Positions 16,713-26,842 of a DNA stretch of 64,000 nucleotides are shown here, in pieces. The notes under the pieces are model-generated. The model saw nothing but the letters and a program-made list of their open reading frames with translations. It was not told the origin of the DNA and searched no databases. This stretch comes from Polaromonas sp. (GTDB lineage: Bacteria > Pseudomonadota > Gammaproteobacteria > Burkholderiales > Burkholderiaceae_C), in the NCBI GenBank assembly GCA_013298815.1, contig JAAFJF010000002.1, positions 117,910 through 181,909 of the forward strand, in the 5' to 3' direction. How positions within the stretch are numbered: position 1 is the first letter of the stretch; each line of letters opens with the position of its first letter. A program made the position numbers and the translations under genes.

Positions 16713-17798
16713 ATGGAAGGTTTTGAACATTTTGTAGGAACCAAAGAAGTGTCAGAAAAACACTTGTTTGACGTCAACGCACTGAGCCACTATTTAGACA
16801 AACACCTAGCTGGCTTCGAAGGCCCGCTCACGGTTGAGATGTTCAAGGGTGGGCAATCTAATCCAACCTACAAGCTCGTCACACCAAGCATGAGCTATGT
16901 GATGCGCGCAAAGCCTGGCCCTGTGGCAAAGCTGCTGCCTTCCGCACATGCAGTTGAGCGAGAATTTGCCGTGATGAGTGGTTTGCAAGGCACTGATGTC
17001 CCAGTGCCGAAAATGTATTGCCTATGTGAAGACGAGGCTGTGATTGGCCGTGCCTTTTACGTGATGGAGTGCATGAATGGCCGTGTGTTGTGGGATCAAG
17101 CCTTGCCAGACATGACGCAAGCGCAACGAGGTGACATTTATTCTGAAATGAACCGCGTGATTTCTGCGCTGCACACCGTCAATATTGAAAAACAAGGCTT
17201 GAGCGGCTATGGCAAACCGGGCAATTATTTTGAACGCCAAATTGGCCGATGGACGCGCCAGTACAACGCGTCCGTTACCACGCCGATTGAAGAGATGGAC
17301 CAACTGATGGCGTGGCTGCCGGCGAACATGCCGGCCAGTGCGAAAGACGAGTCAAAAATCAGCATCGTGCATGGCGATTTTCGCTTGGACAATTTGATGT
17401 TTCACGCCACCGAGCCGCGTGTCATCGCGGTGTTAGATTGGGAGTTGTCAACCATCGGGCACCCGCTAGCTGATTTCAGCTACCACTGCATGTCGTGGCA
17501 TATTCCGCCAGGCTCGTTTCGCGGTATCGGTGGCTTAGATTTAGCTGCGTTGGGTATTCCGAGCGAAGCTGATTACATTCGTCGCTATTGCGACAGCACA
17601 AAGCTGTGCACACCTGCAGAATTGAAAGCAGATTGGAACTTTTACATGGCCTACAACTTGTTCAGACTTGCCGCCATTTTGCAAGGCATTGCTAAACGTG
17701 TGGAAGCGGGCACCGCGTCTAGCGCACAAGCTGCTAGCTCTGGCGCAGGCGCCAAGCAATTGGCGCAAATGGGCTGGAAGTTTGCGATGCAGGTTTGA
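16713..17798 (+). CDS. APH-family phosphotransferase (acyl-CoA dehydrogenase-associated)
   Basis: A 361-residue aminoglycoside-phosphotransferase/choline-kinase-fold protein. Present are FKGGQSNPTYKLV, the ATP-binding lysine region VMRAKPGP, the catalytic loop IVHGDFRLDNLMFH and the metal-binding VIAVLDWELSTIGHPLAD. Proteins of this branch are regularly encoded next to acyl-CoA dehydrogenases and resemble the N-terminal part of human ACAD10/11, whose kinase domain acts on 4-hydroxy fatty acids or their CoA esters. The same role is likely here, with the dehydrogenase 59 bases downstream. It is not an antibiotic-resistance gene on this evidence. Confidence 0.85.
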   Translation: MEGFEHFVGTKEVSEKHLFDVNALSHYLDKHLAGFEGPLTVEMFKGGQSNPTYKLVTPSMSYVMRAKPGPVAKLLPSAHAVEREFAVMSGLQGTDVPVPKMYCLCEDEAVIGRAFYVMECMNGRVLWDQALPDMTQAQRGDIYSEMNRVISALHTVNIEKQGLSGYGKPGNYFERQIGRWTRQYNASVTTPIEEMDQLMAWLPANMPASAKDESKISIVHGDFRLDNLMFHATEPRVIAVLDWELSTIGHPLADFSYHCMSWHIPPGSFRGIGGLDLAALGIPSEADYIRRYCDSTKLCTPAELKADWNFYMAYNLFRLAAILQGIAKRVEAGTASSAQAASSGAGAKQLAQMGWKFAMQV

Positions 17799-17857
17799 TT
17801 TCTATCCAAAAATTGAAAAGAAATAACTAAGACAACCCAAGAAAGCTAAGGACTATT

Positions 17858-19132
17858 ATGGATTTTGACTACTCCCCCAAAACCAAAGAACTGCAAGCCA
17901 AAGTGAAGCAGTTCATGGACCAGCACATTTACCCCGCTGAAAAAGCTTATAGCGACGAACTGGCGACCAATACCGCAGCCGGCAAGCGCTGGACGCCGCT
18001 GAAAACTATTGAAAACTTAAAGCCAAAAGCCAAAGCGGCTGGGTTATGGAACTTGTTTTTGCCCGTAGACAGCGCTTCTGCTTCTGGCTACGCTGGCGCG
18101 GGTTTGACCAACCAAGAGTACGCACCATTGGCTGAAATCATGGGCGCGGTGACTTGGGCGAGTGAGGTTTTCAACTGTTCCGCGCCTGATACGGGTAATA
18201 TGGAAACGATTGCGCGTTACGGCTCCGAAGAGAATAAAGCGCGTTGGTTAAAACCATTGCTCGATGGTGAAATCCGTTCAGCCTTTGCGATGACAGAGCC
18301 GGACGTGGCATCGTCAGACGCGACCAACATCGAAACCCGCATTGAACGCCAGGGCGACGAGTACGTCATCAACGGCCGCAAGTGGTGGATTTCTGGCGCT
18401 GGCGACCCACGCTGCAAAATCTTCATCACCATGGGCAAAACCGACCCTGAAGCGCCGCGCCATTCACAACAAAGCATGATTTTGATTCCAGCAGACACCC
18501 CAGGCATCAACATCATTCGCCCGCTCAACGTGATGGGTTACGACGACGCGCCGCACGGCCACATGGAAATGACATTTACCAATGTGCGCGTACCGGCGAG
18601 CAATATTTTGTTGGGCGAAGGACGCGGTTTTGAAATCGCCCAAGGCCGCTTAGGGCCTGGACGTATTCACCACTGCATGCGTTTGATTGGTGTGGCAGAG
18701 CGCGCTTTGGAATTGATGTGCAAACGCGCTTCCAGCCGTACAGCATTTGGTAAAACCGTGGCATCACAAACCGTGACGCAAGAGCGTATTGCCGAAGCAC
18801 GTTGCAAAATCGACATGGCACGCTTGCTTACCCTCAAAGCCGCGTGGATGATGGATATGGGCGGCAACAAGTTTGCTAAAAACGAAATCGCTATGATCAA
18901 AGTGGTTGCCCCAAGCATGGCCTGCCAAGTGATTGACTGGGCGATGCAAGTGCACGGTGGCGGCGGCATGAGTGATGATTTTCCGCTTGCCATGGCTTAC
19001 GCGCATGCACGTACCTTACGTTTTGCCGACGGTCCGGACGAGGTGCATCGCAATTCGATTGCCAAATTAGAACTCGGCAAATATGCGGTCAATCCACGCG
19101 AAGTGGAGATGCCGATTACCCGAGGAAGTTAA
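17858..19132 (+). CDS. Acyl-CoA dehydrogenase
   Basis: FAD-dependent alpha,beta-dehydrogenation of acyl-CoA, 424 residues. The order is typical: N-terminal helices, [18 protein letters not shown] and [13 protein letters not shown] for FAD and substrate binding, then the C-terminal helical domain with [11 protein letters not shown] and [34 protein letters not shown]. It fits the ACAD10/11-like branch with an N-terminal DQHIYPAE. Together with the upstream kinase-like gene it probably handles hydroxylated or unusual fatty acids. The RBS is AAGGA seven bases before ATG. Confidence 0.92.
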   Translation: MDFDYSPKTKELQAKVKQFMDQHIYPAEKAYSDELATNTAAGKRWTPLKTIENLKPKAKAAGLWNLFLPVDSASASGYAGAGLTNQEYAPLAEIMGAVTWASEVFNCSAPDTGNMETIARYGSEENKARWLKPLLDGEIRSAFAMTEPDVASSDATNIETRIERQGDEYVINGRKWWISGAGDPRCKIFITMGKTDPEAPRHSQQSMILIPADTPGINIIRPLNVMGYDDAPHGHMEMTFTNVRVPASNILLGEGRGFEIAQGRLGPGRIHHCMRLIGVAERALELMCKRASSRTAFGKTVASQTVTQERIAEARCKIDMARLLTLKAAWMMDMGGNKFAKNEIAMIKVVAPSMACQVIDWAMQVHGGGGMSDDFPLAMAYAHARTLRFADGPDEVHRNSIAKLELGKYAVNPREVEMPITRGS

Positions 19133-19183
19133 ATCAAGATTGATGCTGCGCTAGCATGGCTTGCTTTGATACAATCACGCCAT

Positions 19184-19260
19184 GTGCCCGTAGCTCAGCT
19201 GGATAGAGCACCGCCCTTCTAAGGCGGTGGCCACTGGTTCGAACCCAGTCGGGCACACCA
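19184..19260 (+). tRNA. tRNA-Arg (anticodon TCT)
   Basis: A complete 77-base cloverleaf: acceptor GTGCCCG pairs with CGGGCAC, D arm GCTC/GAGC, anticodon stem CCGCC/GGCGG with loop CTTCTAA (anticodon TCT), T arm with GGTTCGAACCC, and encoded CCA. A TACAAT -10 box lies at 19170-19175. Confidence 0.97.
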
Positions 19261-19356
19261 ATCACCACAAGATAACAGAGCAATCTCGTTACCTCTAAAA
19301 TCTCTCGAAAACAAAATTCCGTAAAAATCGCCCCCAAACCGAGCAATTATTGGGCG

Positions 19357-19406
19357 CAAAAAAAGGGTCAGAAGCAAATAATTGCTGCTGACCCTTACTA
19401 TTTTTT
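19357..19406. terminator. Bidirectional terminator between the two tRNA genes
   Basis: A 15-base stem with one mismatch (AAGGGTCAGAAGCAA against TTGCTGCTGACCCTT, loop ATAA) spans 19363-19396. It is followed on the plus strand by six T (19401-19406) and preceded by eight A (19357-19364), which are T on the minus strand. It can therefore end both the tRNA-Arg and tRNA-Pro transcripts. Confidence 0.85.
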
Positions 19407-19482
19407 GGTCGGAGTACAAGGATTCGAACCTTGGACCCCCTGGTCCCAAACCAGGTGCGCTACCAGGCTGCGCCACACTCCG
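19406..19482 (-). tRNA. tRNA-Pro (anticodon TGG)
   Basis: Minus-strand cloverleaf of 77 bases with encoded CCA: acceptor CGGAGTG/TACTCCG, D arm GCGC/GCGC, anticodon stem CCTGG/CCAGG with loop TTTGGGA (anticodon TGG), T arm with GGTTCGAATCC. It faces tRNA-Arg and lies just ahead of aroC on the other strand. Confidence 0.97.
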
Positions 19483-19548
19483 TCATGCAGTAATTGTACT
19501 GCAAAATTTGGCGACTTCTTGAGCATTGCGCTTAAAATCTACAACAAT

Positions 19549-20643
19549 ATGTCAGGCAATACCTTCGGAACCCTCTTCGCAGTCACCAACTTTGGTGAAT
19601 CCCACGGCCCAGCTATCGGCTGCATCATTGACGGTTGCCCGCCGGGCATGCTGCTCTCAGAGGCTGATATTCAGCCCGATTTGGACAGACGCCGCCCGGG
19701 CACCTCTAAATTTGTGACTCAGCGCAACGAGCCCGACGCGGTCGAAATTTTGAGCGGCGTTTATGAAGGCAAAACCACGGGAACGCCAATTTGCTTGCTC
19801 ATCAAAAACACAGACCAGCGCAGCAAAGATTATGGCAACATCTTAGACACCTTCCGCCCTGGCCATGCCGATTACACCTATTTGCACAAATACGGCCTGC
19901 GCGACCCGCGCGGTGGTGGCCGCTCGTCTGCCCGCTTAACTGCGCCCATGGTGGCGGCCGGAGCTGTGGCTAAAAAGTGGCTGGCGGAAAAATATGGCAC
20001 AGTTTTTCGCGGTTGCATGACACAGGTTGGCGACGTCGTTGTGCCGTTTGAGTCGTGGGAACACGTGCCCAACAATCCGTTTTTTGCACCGGCTGCCGAT
20101 GTGAGCCACATCGAAACCTATATGGAAGCGCTGCGCAAATCTGGCGATTCTTGCGGCGCACGCATTCGCGTCTCAGCCAGCAACGTGCCTGTCGGTTTGG
20201 GTGAGCCTTTGTTTGACAAGATGGACGCTGACATTGCCTACGCGATGATGGGTATCAATGCCGTCAAAGGCGTTGAAATTGGCGCAGGTTTCGCCAGCAT
20301 CACCCAGCGCGGCACCACGCATGGGGACTCTTTGTCGCCACAGGGGTTCAAATCAAATAACGCGGGCGGCGTTTTGGGCGGTATCAGCACGGGGCAAGAC
20401 TTAGAAGTGTCGATTGCCATCAAACCCACCAGTTCGATTTTGTCACCGCGTGAGTCGATTGATTTGGCGGGCAACTCGGCCGAGGTCATTACCAAGGGTC
20501 GCCACGACCCTTGCGTGGGCATTCGCGCGACGCCTATTGCCGAGGCTATGTTGGCACTGGTCGTTATCGAGCATGCTTTGCGCCAGCGCGCGCAATGTGG
20601 CGATGTGACGGTGGCGACCCAGCCTATCCCAGCGCAGGCTTGA
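19549..20643 (+). CDS. aroC: Chorismate synthase
   Basis: Last step of the shikimate pathway: EPSP to chorismate with reduced FMN. The start is set at ATG 19549 (protein begins [19 protein letters not shown]), giving 364 residues, the family length; the open frame upstream only covers the tRNA-Pro gene. Signatures are [39 protein letters not shown] with RSSAR, and the C-terminal [17 protein letters not shown]. An MFS gene follows after six bases and may be co-transcribed. Confidence 0.96.
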   Translation: MSGNTFGTLFAVTNFGESHGPAIGCIIDGCPPGMLLSEADIQPDLDRRRPGTSKFVTQRNEPDAVEILSGVYEGKTTGTPICLLIKNTDQRSKDYGNILDTFRPGHADYTYLHKYGLRDPRGGGRSSARLTAPMVAAGAVAKKWLAEKYGTVFRGCMTQVGDVVVPFESWEHVPNNPFFAPAADVSHIETYMEALRKSGDSCGARIRVSASNVPVGLGEPLFDKMDADIAYAMMGINAVKGVEIGAGFASITQRGTTHGDSLSPQGFKSNNAGGVLGGISTGQDLEVSIAIKPTSSILSPRESIDLAGNSAEVITKGRHDPCVGIRATPIAEAMLALVVIEHALRQRAQCGDVTVATQPIPAQA

Positions 20644-20649
20644 GTTTGC

Positions 20650-21852
20650 GTGAACTCAACCGCAACGTCTAAAGCGACGACTCGACAGCTATTTCCGTTC
20701 GCTGCGCTGTCCGCCAGCTATTTTGCGCACATCGGGTTTTTTAATCCCTATTTGCCACTGTGGCTCAAAGACATGGGGTACGGCATTTTTGCCATCAGCG
20801 TGTTTACTTCCATCCAAGCGGCTACGCGCTTGTTTGCACCGTATGGCTGGGGTTGGCTGAGCGACCACACGGGCGAACGTGTTAAGTTGCTACGATATGG
20901 TGCGACGGTCGCGTTGATCACCGCATTGGGGCTGTGGCTGGATTTAAGCGCCATTTGGCTGGGCGTGGTGCTGCTTATCATGTTCACGCATACCAGCGCG
21001 ATGATGCCCATGAGCGAAGCTGCGATGGCGCATTTGGTCAGCCAAGGTGGTTCGTTCGATGCAAAACGCTATGGGCGCGTACGTTTGTTTGGTTCGTTGG
21101 GATTTTTGTTAACCGTTTTGTTGGCAGGCGTATGGTTTGAGCAGTTTGGCATGAAGCATTTTCCGGCTTGGACAATTCTGACGCTGGTAGCAGTGGTCGT
21201 CAGTGTTTGGTTATTACCCAACCTCAAAGAATCAGTGCCAGCTACGCAAGAAAAAGTAAGTATTTTGCCGATATTGCAGCAAGCGCCAGTGCAATGGTTT
21301 TTTGCAGCTTTGTTTTTTCACGTTTTGTCGCACATCGGTATTTACGTTTTTTTCTCGCTGTATCTTGATTCACTGGGTTACAGCAAAGCCACCATCGGCA
21401 TCTTGTGGGCGGTGTCCGTGGTGGTCGAAATTTTTTGGTTTTATCACCAGAGTCGCTGGCTACCCAAGTTCAGCTTGTCGATGTGGATGATTATTTGCTC
21501 CGCCATCATGGCGCTGCGCATGGGCATCACGGCCAGCAGCGCTTCTGTACTTATCGTTTTGGTTATTGCGCAAATGATGCATGCTTGTACCTTTGCGACG
21601 CACCACACCGTCTGTATTGCAATGCTGTCCCACCATTTCCCTGGCCGATTAAGAGGTCGTGGTCAAGCGCTGTTTACCGTGTTGGGTTACGGATTTTCAG
21701 GTGTTTTGGGTGGAGTTTTAGGTGGAATTTTGAGTGATAAATACGGCTTAGCCAGTGTATTTACTGCCTGTACAGCTACAAGTTTAGTAGCGGTATTTTG
21801 CGCCTACAAGGTTTGGAAGCATCACAAACTAACTCAGTTTTCGCTGAGTTAG
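20650..21852 (+). CDS. MFS transporter, HcaT / 3-phenylpropionate-like branch
   Basis: A 400-residue, twelve-segment major facilitator of the MFS_1-like branch, close in pattern to HcaT and LacY relatives: FAALSASYFAHIGFFNPYLP, RLFAPYGWGWLSDHTGER (the loop 2-3 motif), RYGRVRLFGSLGF. The start is GTG at 20650, six bases after aroC. The substrate is not predictable. The last segment contains a dispersed hairpin-core repeat read as LASVFTACTATSLVA, and the 3' end doubles as one arm of a terminator hairpin. Confidence 0.85.
   Translation: MNSTATSKATTRQLFPFAALSASYFAHIGFFNPYLPLWLKDMGYGIFAISVFTSIQAATRLFAPYGWGWLSDHTGERVKLLRYGATVALITALGLWLDLSAIWLGVVLLIMFTHTSAMMPMSEAAMAHLVSQGGSFDAKRYGRVRLFGSLGFLLTVLLAGVWFEQFGMKHFPAWTILTLVAVVVSVWLLPNLKESVPATQEKVSILPILQQAPVQWFFAALFFHVLSHIGIYVFFSLYLDSLGYSKATIGILWAVSVVVEIFWFYHQSRWLPKFSLSMWMIICSAIMALRMGITASSASVLIVLVIAQMMHACTFATHHTVCIAMLSHHFPGRLRGRGQALFTVLGYGFSGVLGGVLGGILSDKYGLASVFTACTATSLVAVFCAYKVWKHHKLTQFSLS
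21748..21791 (-). repeat. Dispersed hairpin-core repeat, copy 4 (inside MFS gene)
   Basis: Minus-strand hairpin GCTACTAAACTTGTAGC and core GGCAGTAAATACACTGGC, within the final membrane segment of the MFS transporter. The frame is unbroken and the encoded residues are hydrophobic enough to pass as a membrane helix. Confidence 0.75.
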
Positions 21853-21857
21853 TCTTT
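21828..21857 (+). terminator. Terminator overlapping the MFS stop codon
   Basis: ACTAACTCAG pairs perfectly with CTGAGTTAGT around a TTTTCG loop, followed by CTTTT. The stem includes the last codons and the stop codon of the transporter gene. Confidence 0.75.
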
Positions 21858-21889
21858 TGATTTCAATACCTCAAACTTATTACCCTAAA

Positions 21890-22627
21890 TTAATGTCCTA
21901 AGATTTTGGACAAAAACTCTTTGGTTCGAGGTTGACGGTTCTCAGGGTGGCTGAAGAACTCATCTTTGGTGCAATCTTCTAAGATTTTTCCACCCACATC
22001 CATGAAGATGACTCGGCTACCGACCTTTTTGGCGAATCCCATTTCGTGGGTAACACACATCATGGTCATGCCTTCGTTGGCCAATCCCATCATGCAATCC
22101 AGCACCTCGCCGACCATTTCAGGGTCAAGCGCCGAAGTTGGTTCATCAAATAACATGGCAATCGGGTCCATACTCAACGCACGTGCAATAGCTACCCGCT
22201 GTTGCTGTCCGCCTGAGAGCTGGCCGGGAAACTTGTCTTTGTGCGCCATCAAGCCCACACGGTCCAAGTATTTCAAACCATGCGTTTTGGCTTCTTCGGC
22301 GCTGCGTCCTAGCACTTTAACTTGAGCAATCGTCAAGTTTTCAGTGACACTGAAATGCGGAAACAGTTCAAAGTTTTGAAACACCATACCTACGCGCGAG
22401 CGCAGTTTGGGCAAATCGGTTTTAGGATCATGCACAGCTAAGCCATCCACGAAAATTTCACCTTTTTGGAACGGCTCTAAAGCGTTGATAGTTTTAATCA
22501 GTGTCGATTTACCTGAACCAGACGGGCCGCAAATCACTACGACTTCGCCCTTTTTGATGTTGGTTGTGCAATCATTTAGCACCTGCACGGCACCGTACCA
22601 CTTTGAAACGTTTTTGAGTTCAATCAT
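21890..22627 (-). CDS. gltL: Glutamate/aspartate ABC transporter ATP-binding protein
   Basis: Polar-amino-acid ATPase, 245 residues from ATG 22627 (GGAGAAGA just upstream); homology begins at [12 protein letters not shown], so the upstream open frame is not used. Walker [10 protein letters not shown], signature LSGGQQQR, Walker [19 protein letters not shown] and switch His in CVTHEMGFA are all intact. Last gene of the minus-strand gltIJKL operon. Confidence 0.93.
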   Translation of the reverse strand: MIELKNVSKWYGAVQVLNDCTTNIKKGEVVVICGPSGSGKSTLIKTINALEPFQKGEIFVDGLAVHDPKTDLPKLRSRVGMVFQNFELFPHFSVTENLTIAQVKVLGRSAEEAKTHGLKYLDRVGLMAHKDKFPGQLSGGQQQRVAIARALSMDPIAMLFDEPTSALDPEMVGEVLDCMMGLANEGMTMMCVTHEMGFAKKVGSRVIFMDVGGKILEDCTKDEFFSHPENRQPRTKEFLSKILGH

Positions 22628-22671
22628 GTTCTTCTCCGAAATTAATAAGCTGTATTTTTGGCGTATAGGTT

Positions 22672-23340
22672 TTAGCGAACGATAGCAATTTTGGCTTGCA
22701 GTTTTTTGACCATGTATGACAGACCAAAGCAAATCACAAAATAAACCACGGCTGCTAAGATGTAAGCCTCTTCTGGGCGGCCATAAATTTTGCCCGCTGT
22801 GGTAAAGCCTTTGAGCAAATCATAAGCACCAATCGCGTAAACCAACGATGTGTCTTGAAACAAGATAATCGTTTGCGTCAGCAAAATGGGCAGCATGTTG
22901 CGAAAGGCTTGTGGCAAGATAATCAGGCGCATATTTTGGCTGTAAGTCATACCTACAGCCTGCCCTGCATGCACTTGTCCACGCGGGATGGACTGAATGC
23001 CTGCTCGCATGATTTCACTGAAATATGCGGCTTCAAACGCCACGAAGGTGATGATGGCGGATAGCTCTGCGCCTATGGGACGACCAATCAAGAAAGGCAT
23101 CAGTAAAAAGAAACCTAAAATGACCATCACCAACGGAATAGAACGCATGCCATTGACGTAAATCGTAGCTGGCAAAGCGAGTACTTTACTGCCCGACAAG
23201 CGCATCAAAGCAAGCACAGTACCCAACGCAATGCCGCCCAATGTTGCAATGATGGTCAGCTGCACACTGAACCAAAAACCATTTACAACGAATTTGGAAA
23301 TAATTTCCCAATTCACAAAACTTAGATCAAGTCCGCCCAT
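22672..23340 (-). CDS. gltK: Glutamate/aspartate ABC transporter permease
   Basis: A 222-residue His/Glu/Gln/Arg/opine-family permease starting at ATG 23340, one base before the stop region of gltJ. About five membrane segments; the ATPase-coupling loop is [20 protein letters not shown] with [11 protein letters not shown]. Paired with GltJ in the inner membrane. Confidence 0.92.
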   Translation of the reverse strand: MGGLDLSFVNWEIISKFVVNGFWFSVQLTIIATLGGIALGTVLALMRLSGSKVLALPATIYVNGMRSIPLVMVILGFFLLMPFLIGRPIGAELSAIITFVAFEAAYFSEIMRAGIQSIPRGQVHAGQAVGMTYSQNMRLIILPQAFRNMLPILLTQTIILFQDTSLVYAIGAYDLLKGFTTAGKIYGRPEEAYILAAVVYFVICFGLSYMVKKLQAKIAIVR

Positions 23341-23341
23341 A

Positions 23342-24064
23342 TCAATGCCCTCCGCCCGTGCCGCCGGCAACAATGAAGCCTGGGATTTGTATTTTCTTTT
23401 CTATGTATGCCATCACGCGGTTCACGGCAAAAGCAGAAATCACATAAAGAGCCGTCACACCTAAGAATATCTCGATGCCTTTTGAGGTCTCTTCAGCAGC
23501 TTGGGTGTAAAACCAAGTCAATTCCGCAACAGAAACAGCAAAAGCTACAGATGAATTTTTTAACATATTCATGGTTTCACTCGTCAATGGCGGCATGATG
23601 ATGCGCAAGCACATGGGCAGCAACACATAGCGGTATGACTGCCAAGTCGTAAAACCCATGGCACTAGCAGCGTATCTTTGGCCCTTTGGGAGTGCTTGAA
23701 TACCAGCACGTACTTGCTCAGCAATCCGTGCAGAAGTGAAGAACCCCAGAGCCACAACAACCAAGGCAAAGCCAGGCACTTGCTGAAGTATCGGAAACAC
23801 TTTGGGAACCACAAAATACCACAGGAAAATTTGGACAAGCAAAGGGATATTTCTAAAAAATTCCACCCAAGCGTTTGCAAGTCTTACCAACCAAGGGCTG
23901 TTTGGCAAAGTTCGAATTGTGCCGACCAAAACACCGACGACCATGGCGACGACATACGCGCAGCCAGCGACTGACAGTGTCCAGCCCCATGATTGGATCA
24001 TCCACTCCAAATAGGTACGACCGCCACCGTCATCGTTTAAAAAAACTTTCCAATCTAAATTCAT
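23342..24064 (-). CDS. gltJ: Glutamate/aspartate ABC transporter permease
   Basis: A 240-residue permease, start ATG 24064 (MNLDWKVFLND). It shows GWTLSVAGCAYVVAMVVGVLVG near the start, EFFRNIPLLVQIFLWYF and the coupling loop FTSARIAEQVRAGIQALPKG. It is separated from gltI by a hairpin with a T-rich tail and is followed almost without gap by gltK. Length and motifs match GltJ. Confidence 0.92.
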   Translation of the reverse strand: MNLDWKVFLNDDGGGRTYLEWMIQSWGWTLSVAGCAYVVAMVVGVLVGTIRTLPNSPWLVRLANAWVEFFRNIPLLVQIFLWYFVVPKVFPILQQVPGFALVVVALGFFTSARIAEQVRAGIQALPKGQRYAASAMGFTTWQSYRYVLLPMCLRIIMPPLTSETMNMLKNSSVAFAVSVAELTWFYTQAAEETSKGIEIFLGVTALYVISAFAVNRVMAYIEKKIQIPGFIVAGGTGGGH

Positions 24065-24081
24065 TGTTGCACCTACTTCCC

Positions 24082-24121
24082 AAAAAAAATAAACCCCGCC
24101 AAAGCACAAGCTATGGCAGGG
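24082..24121 (-). terminator. Intercistronic hairpin between gltI and gltJ
   Basis: On the minus strand CCCTGCCATAGC and GCTTTGGCGGGG form a stem with two non-canonical pairs and a TTGT loop, followed by TTTATTTTTTTT. It is positioned to stop most transcripts after the binding-protein gene, so that gltI is expressed above the membrane components. Confidence 0.75.
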
Positions 24122-24189
24122 CTCAGTTAGCCATAAATCTTATGTATAAATTTATGACATCACATCTAACAATCAGCTATGCGGCCGAT

Positions 24190-25107
24190 TTACTTCTTAG
24201 CGTATGACTCTACAGGGTTGTCATTTGGTGTTGCCCAAGCGGCTTTGGTAGCTTCACTTGCTGGTAAACCAATTTTCGCATTCTTTGGTGGAATAGCTTG
24301 TACAAACCATTTGTCGTACAACTTGGCCATGGCGCCAGATTTGATCATGGCTTTGACAGAATCATCAGCCGCTTTCTTCATAGCAGGGTCATCTTTGCGA
24401 ATCATGATGGCAATGGGTTCAACGCTCAAAACCTCACCCACGATTTTAAAGTCAGCTGGCGTTTTGGAGCCAGCAATGTTACCCGCCAAAATAGAGCCAT
24501 CCATCACAAAAGCATCAGCGCGCCCAGACTCTAGCAACAAAAAGCTGTCTGCATGGTCTTTACCGAACACTTCTTTGAAGTCAACACCAGTAGCACGCTC
24601 ATTTTTACGCAGCAGCTGAACGGATGTTGTGCCTGTCGTTGTCGCAACGTTTTTACCGTTCAATTGTGCAATACTTGTAATGCCGCTGTTTGATTTGACG
24701 GCAATACGAACTTCTTCAACAAAGGTTGTCACCACAAAAGAAACATCTTTTTGACGCGTTGCATTGTTGGTTGTTGAGCCACACTCGATATCAACTGTAC
24801 CGTTTTGCACTAAAGGGATGCGGTTTTGTGAAGTGACTGGTGTGTATTTAACTTCTAGCTTTTTACCGGCAGCTTTTTCAATATCAGCAATGATGCCTTG
24901 GCAAACCTCGACATGAAAACCAGTGTATTTGCCATCGCCCAAGGTATATGACAGCGCGCCTGAAGAATCGCGCACACCCATGCTAATGCTTCCAGACGCT
25001 TTGACTTTAGCAAGTGTGTCATTAGACTGGGCTTGTGCAGAAGTCGCCAACATGGTGCCCAAAGCAGCCAAAACAGTCGCGGCTAGTTTCAATTTGATAA
25101 ATTTCAT
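24190..25107 (-). CDS. gltI: Glutamate/aspartate ABC transporter substrate-binding protein
   Basis: A 305-residue periplasmic protein with a cleavable signal (ending ATSAQAQ). Family blocks: LAKVKASGSISMGVRDSSGALSY, FHVEVCQGIIADIEKA, the arginine-free IECGSTTNNATRQKDVSF with ligand-binding Ser/Thr/Arg, and LESGRADAFVMDGSILAG. These are characteristic of GltI. First gene of gltIJKL. The 5' region 25108-25299 shows no operator I can name. Confidence 0.93.
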   Translation of the reverse strand: MKFIKLKLAATVLAALGTMLATSAQAQSNDTLAKVKASGSISMGVRDSSGALSYTLGDGKYTGFHVEVCQGIIADIEKAAGKKLEVKYTPVTSQNRIPLVQNGTVDIECGSTTNNATRQKDVSFVVTTFVEEVRIAVKSNSGITSIAQLNGKNVATTTGTTSVQLLRKNERATGVDFKEVFGKDHADSFLLLESGRADAFVMDGSILAGNIAGSKTPADFKIVGEVLSVEPIAIMIRKDDPAMKKAADDSVKAMIKSGAMAKLYDKWFVQAIPPKNAKIGLPASEATKAAWATPNDNPVESYAKK

Positions 25108-25299
25108 TCAATTTCTCCGTTAAGTAAATGCAAAATAGCGAGAGTGGTATCTACATGCAATAAGCAAGCCAATTAATATAGAGCTGCTGATAACACGGTA
25201 GCTGACAACTCAAAGAATATAACCTGCCAGCCAAAGCGTCGACATCAGGGTTAACGTTGAGGGCGTATGCATAAATTGCATAAATCCATGAAAACATGA

Positions 25300-25331
25300 A
25301 AAAAGCCCGCAACCTTTCGGCTACGGGCTTT
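25300..25331 (-). terminator. Terminator of aceA
   Basis: On the minus strand AAAGCCCG and CGGGCTTT pair around a 14-base loop, followed by TTTTTT. It lies 56 bases beyond the aceA stop and upstream of gltI, insulating the two units. Confidence 0.85.
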
Positions 25332-25386
25332 GATGAAGCTTTGGTTATTCAGCTAATTAGTGTAGCCAAATACTTGACAGCTTTGC

Positions 25387-26706
25387 TTAGTGGAACTGCT
25401 CTTCTTCTGTAGAGCCGGTCAAAGCAGTCACGCTTGACTTGCCGCCTTGAATCGTTGTGGTCACTTCGTCGAAGTAACCTGTACCCACTTCTTGCTGGTG
25501 CGACACAAAAGTGTAGCCACGGTCACGTGCTGCGAATTCTGGCTCTTGCACTTTCTCGATATAAGCAGTCATGCCGCGCTTGACATAGTCTTGCGCCAAG
25601 TCGTACATATTGAACCACATCGAATGGATACCGGCCAAGGTGATGAACTGGTACTTGTAACCCATGGCACCGAGTTCGCGCTGGAACTTGGCAATGGTCG
25701 CATCGTCCAAGTTTTTCTTCCAGTTGAACGATGGTGAGCAGTTGTATGCCAACATTTTGCCTGGGTGAACTTTATGCACAGCTTCAGCAAATTTACGAGC
25801 AAATTCCAAATCTGGCGTACCAGTTTCGCACCAAACCAAGTCGGCGTAGTCAGCGTACGCAATCGCGCGAGCAACCGCTTGATCCATACCTTTGCGCGTT
25901 TTGTAGAAGCCCTCAACGGTACGCTCGCCAGTCAAGAATGGCTTGTCGATCTCATCGTAATCGCTGGTCACCAAATCTGCGGCTTCAGCATCGGTACGGG
26001 CAATCACCAAAGTTGGTACGCCCATGACGTCAGCTGCCATACGTGCTGCGATCAACTTTTGGCAAGACTCGCGGGTTGGCAACAACACTTTGCCGCCCAT
26101 GTGGCCGCACTTTTTGACCGATGCCAACTGGTCTTCCCAATGCACGCCACCAGCGCCAGCCTTGATCATGGCTTTCATCAATTCAAACGCGTTCAACACG
26201 CCGCCGAAACCGGCTTCTGCGTCCGCAACGATAGGTGCGAAGTTGTCGATGTAGCCAGCGTCGCCAGCATCGATGCCTTTAGAGTGCTGAATTTCATCCG
26301 CACGGCGGAAGGTGTTGTTGATGGTTTCAACGACTTTTGGCACCGAATCGACTGGGTACAAAGACTGGTCTGGGTACATAGAAGAGTAAGTGTTGTTGTC
26401 AGCAGCGACTTGCCAACCTGACAAGTAGATGGCTTTGACGCCAGCTTTCACTTGCTGCATGGCTTGGCCACCGGTCAATGCGCCCAGGCAGTTGACGTAA
26501 TCTTCCGTGTGCAGCAGGTTCCACAACTTTTCAGCACCACGGCGAGCAATCGTGTGCTCGATAGGGAAAGAACCACGTAAACGCACGACATCAGCCGCTG
26601 AGTAACCGCGCTTGATACCCTTCCAACGTGGGTTGGTGGCCCAGTCTTTTTCTAATGCTGCGATTTGCTGTTCGCGGCTCAATTGTTCAGTAAGGCTTTG
26701 TGGCAT
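25387..26706 (-). CDS. aceA: Isocitrate lyase
   Basis: First enzyme of the glyoxylate shunt: isocitrate to succinate and glyoxylate, needed for growth on acetate and fatty acids. The 439-residue protein has the catalytic loop KKCGHMGG near residue 198, RTDAEAADL for substrate contacts, and [13 protein letters not shown] near the C-terminus. It is a single gene with its own terminator. Upstream lie two strong palindromes (26811-26826 and 26843-26854), suggesting tight regulation. Fits the fatty-acid oxidation genes elsewhere in the window. Confidence 0.97.
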   Translation of the reverse strand: MPQSLTEQLSREQQIAALEKDWATNPRWKGIKRGYSAADVVRLRGSFPIEHTIARRGAEKLWNLLHTEDYVNCLGALTGGQAMQQVKAGVKAIYLSGWQVAADNNTYSSMYPDQSLYPVDSVPKVVETINNTFRRADEIQHSKGIDAGDAGYIDNFAPIVADAEAGFGGVLNAFELMKAMIKAGAGGVHWEDQLASVKKCGHMGGKVLLPTRESCQKLIAARMAADVMGVPTLVIARTDAEAADLVTSDYDEIDKPFLTGERTVEGFYKTRKGMDQAVARAIAYADYADLVWCETGTPDLEFARKFAEAVHKVHPGKMLAYNCSPSFNWKKNLDDATIAKFQRELGAMGYKYQFITLAGIHSMWFNMYDLAQDYVKRGMTAYIEKVQEPEFAARDRGYTFVSHQQEVGTGYFDEVTTTIQGGKSSVTALTGSTEEEQFH

Positions 26707-26810
26707 AAAAATACTCCTTAGGATAAAAAAATGGTTAGAACTGTTAGTTGATTGTCTTAGTTGCTTTCAACAAGTCTTCGACAAATTATTCAGTTCTTGC
26801 AGGTAATTGT

Positions 26811-26826
26811 AGTCTTATACAAGACT
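26811..26826. promoter_or_regulatory. Palindrome upstream of aceA, site 1
   Basis: AGTCTTATACAAGACT, palindromic except for one pair, with core TCTTATACAAGA. It lies about 105 bases upstream of the aceA start codon and 30 bases (about three helical turns) from site 2. Likely half of a cooperative regulator site; the regulator is not known to me. Confidence 0.6.
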
Positions 26827-26842
26827 TATTTTCACTCTTATG

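Noticed and set aside
16713..17798. Antibiotic-resistance reading of the APH-fold protein
   Set aside because: The neighbour is an acyl-CoA dehydrogenase and the sequence follows the ACAD10/11-type kinase pattern, so a lipid-metabolism role fits better.
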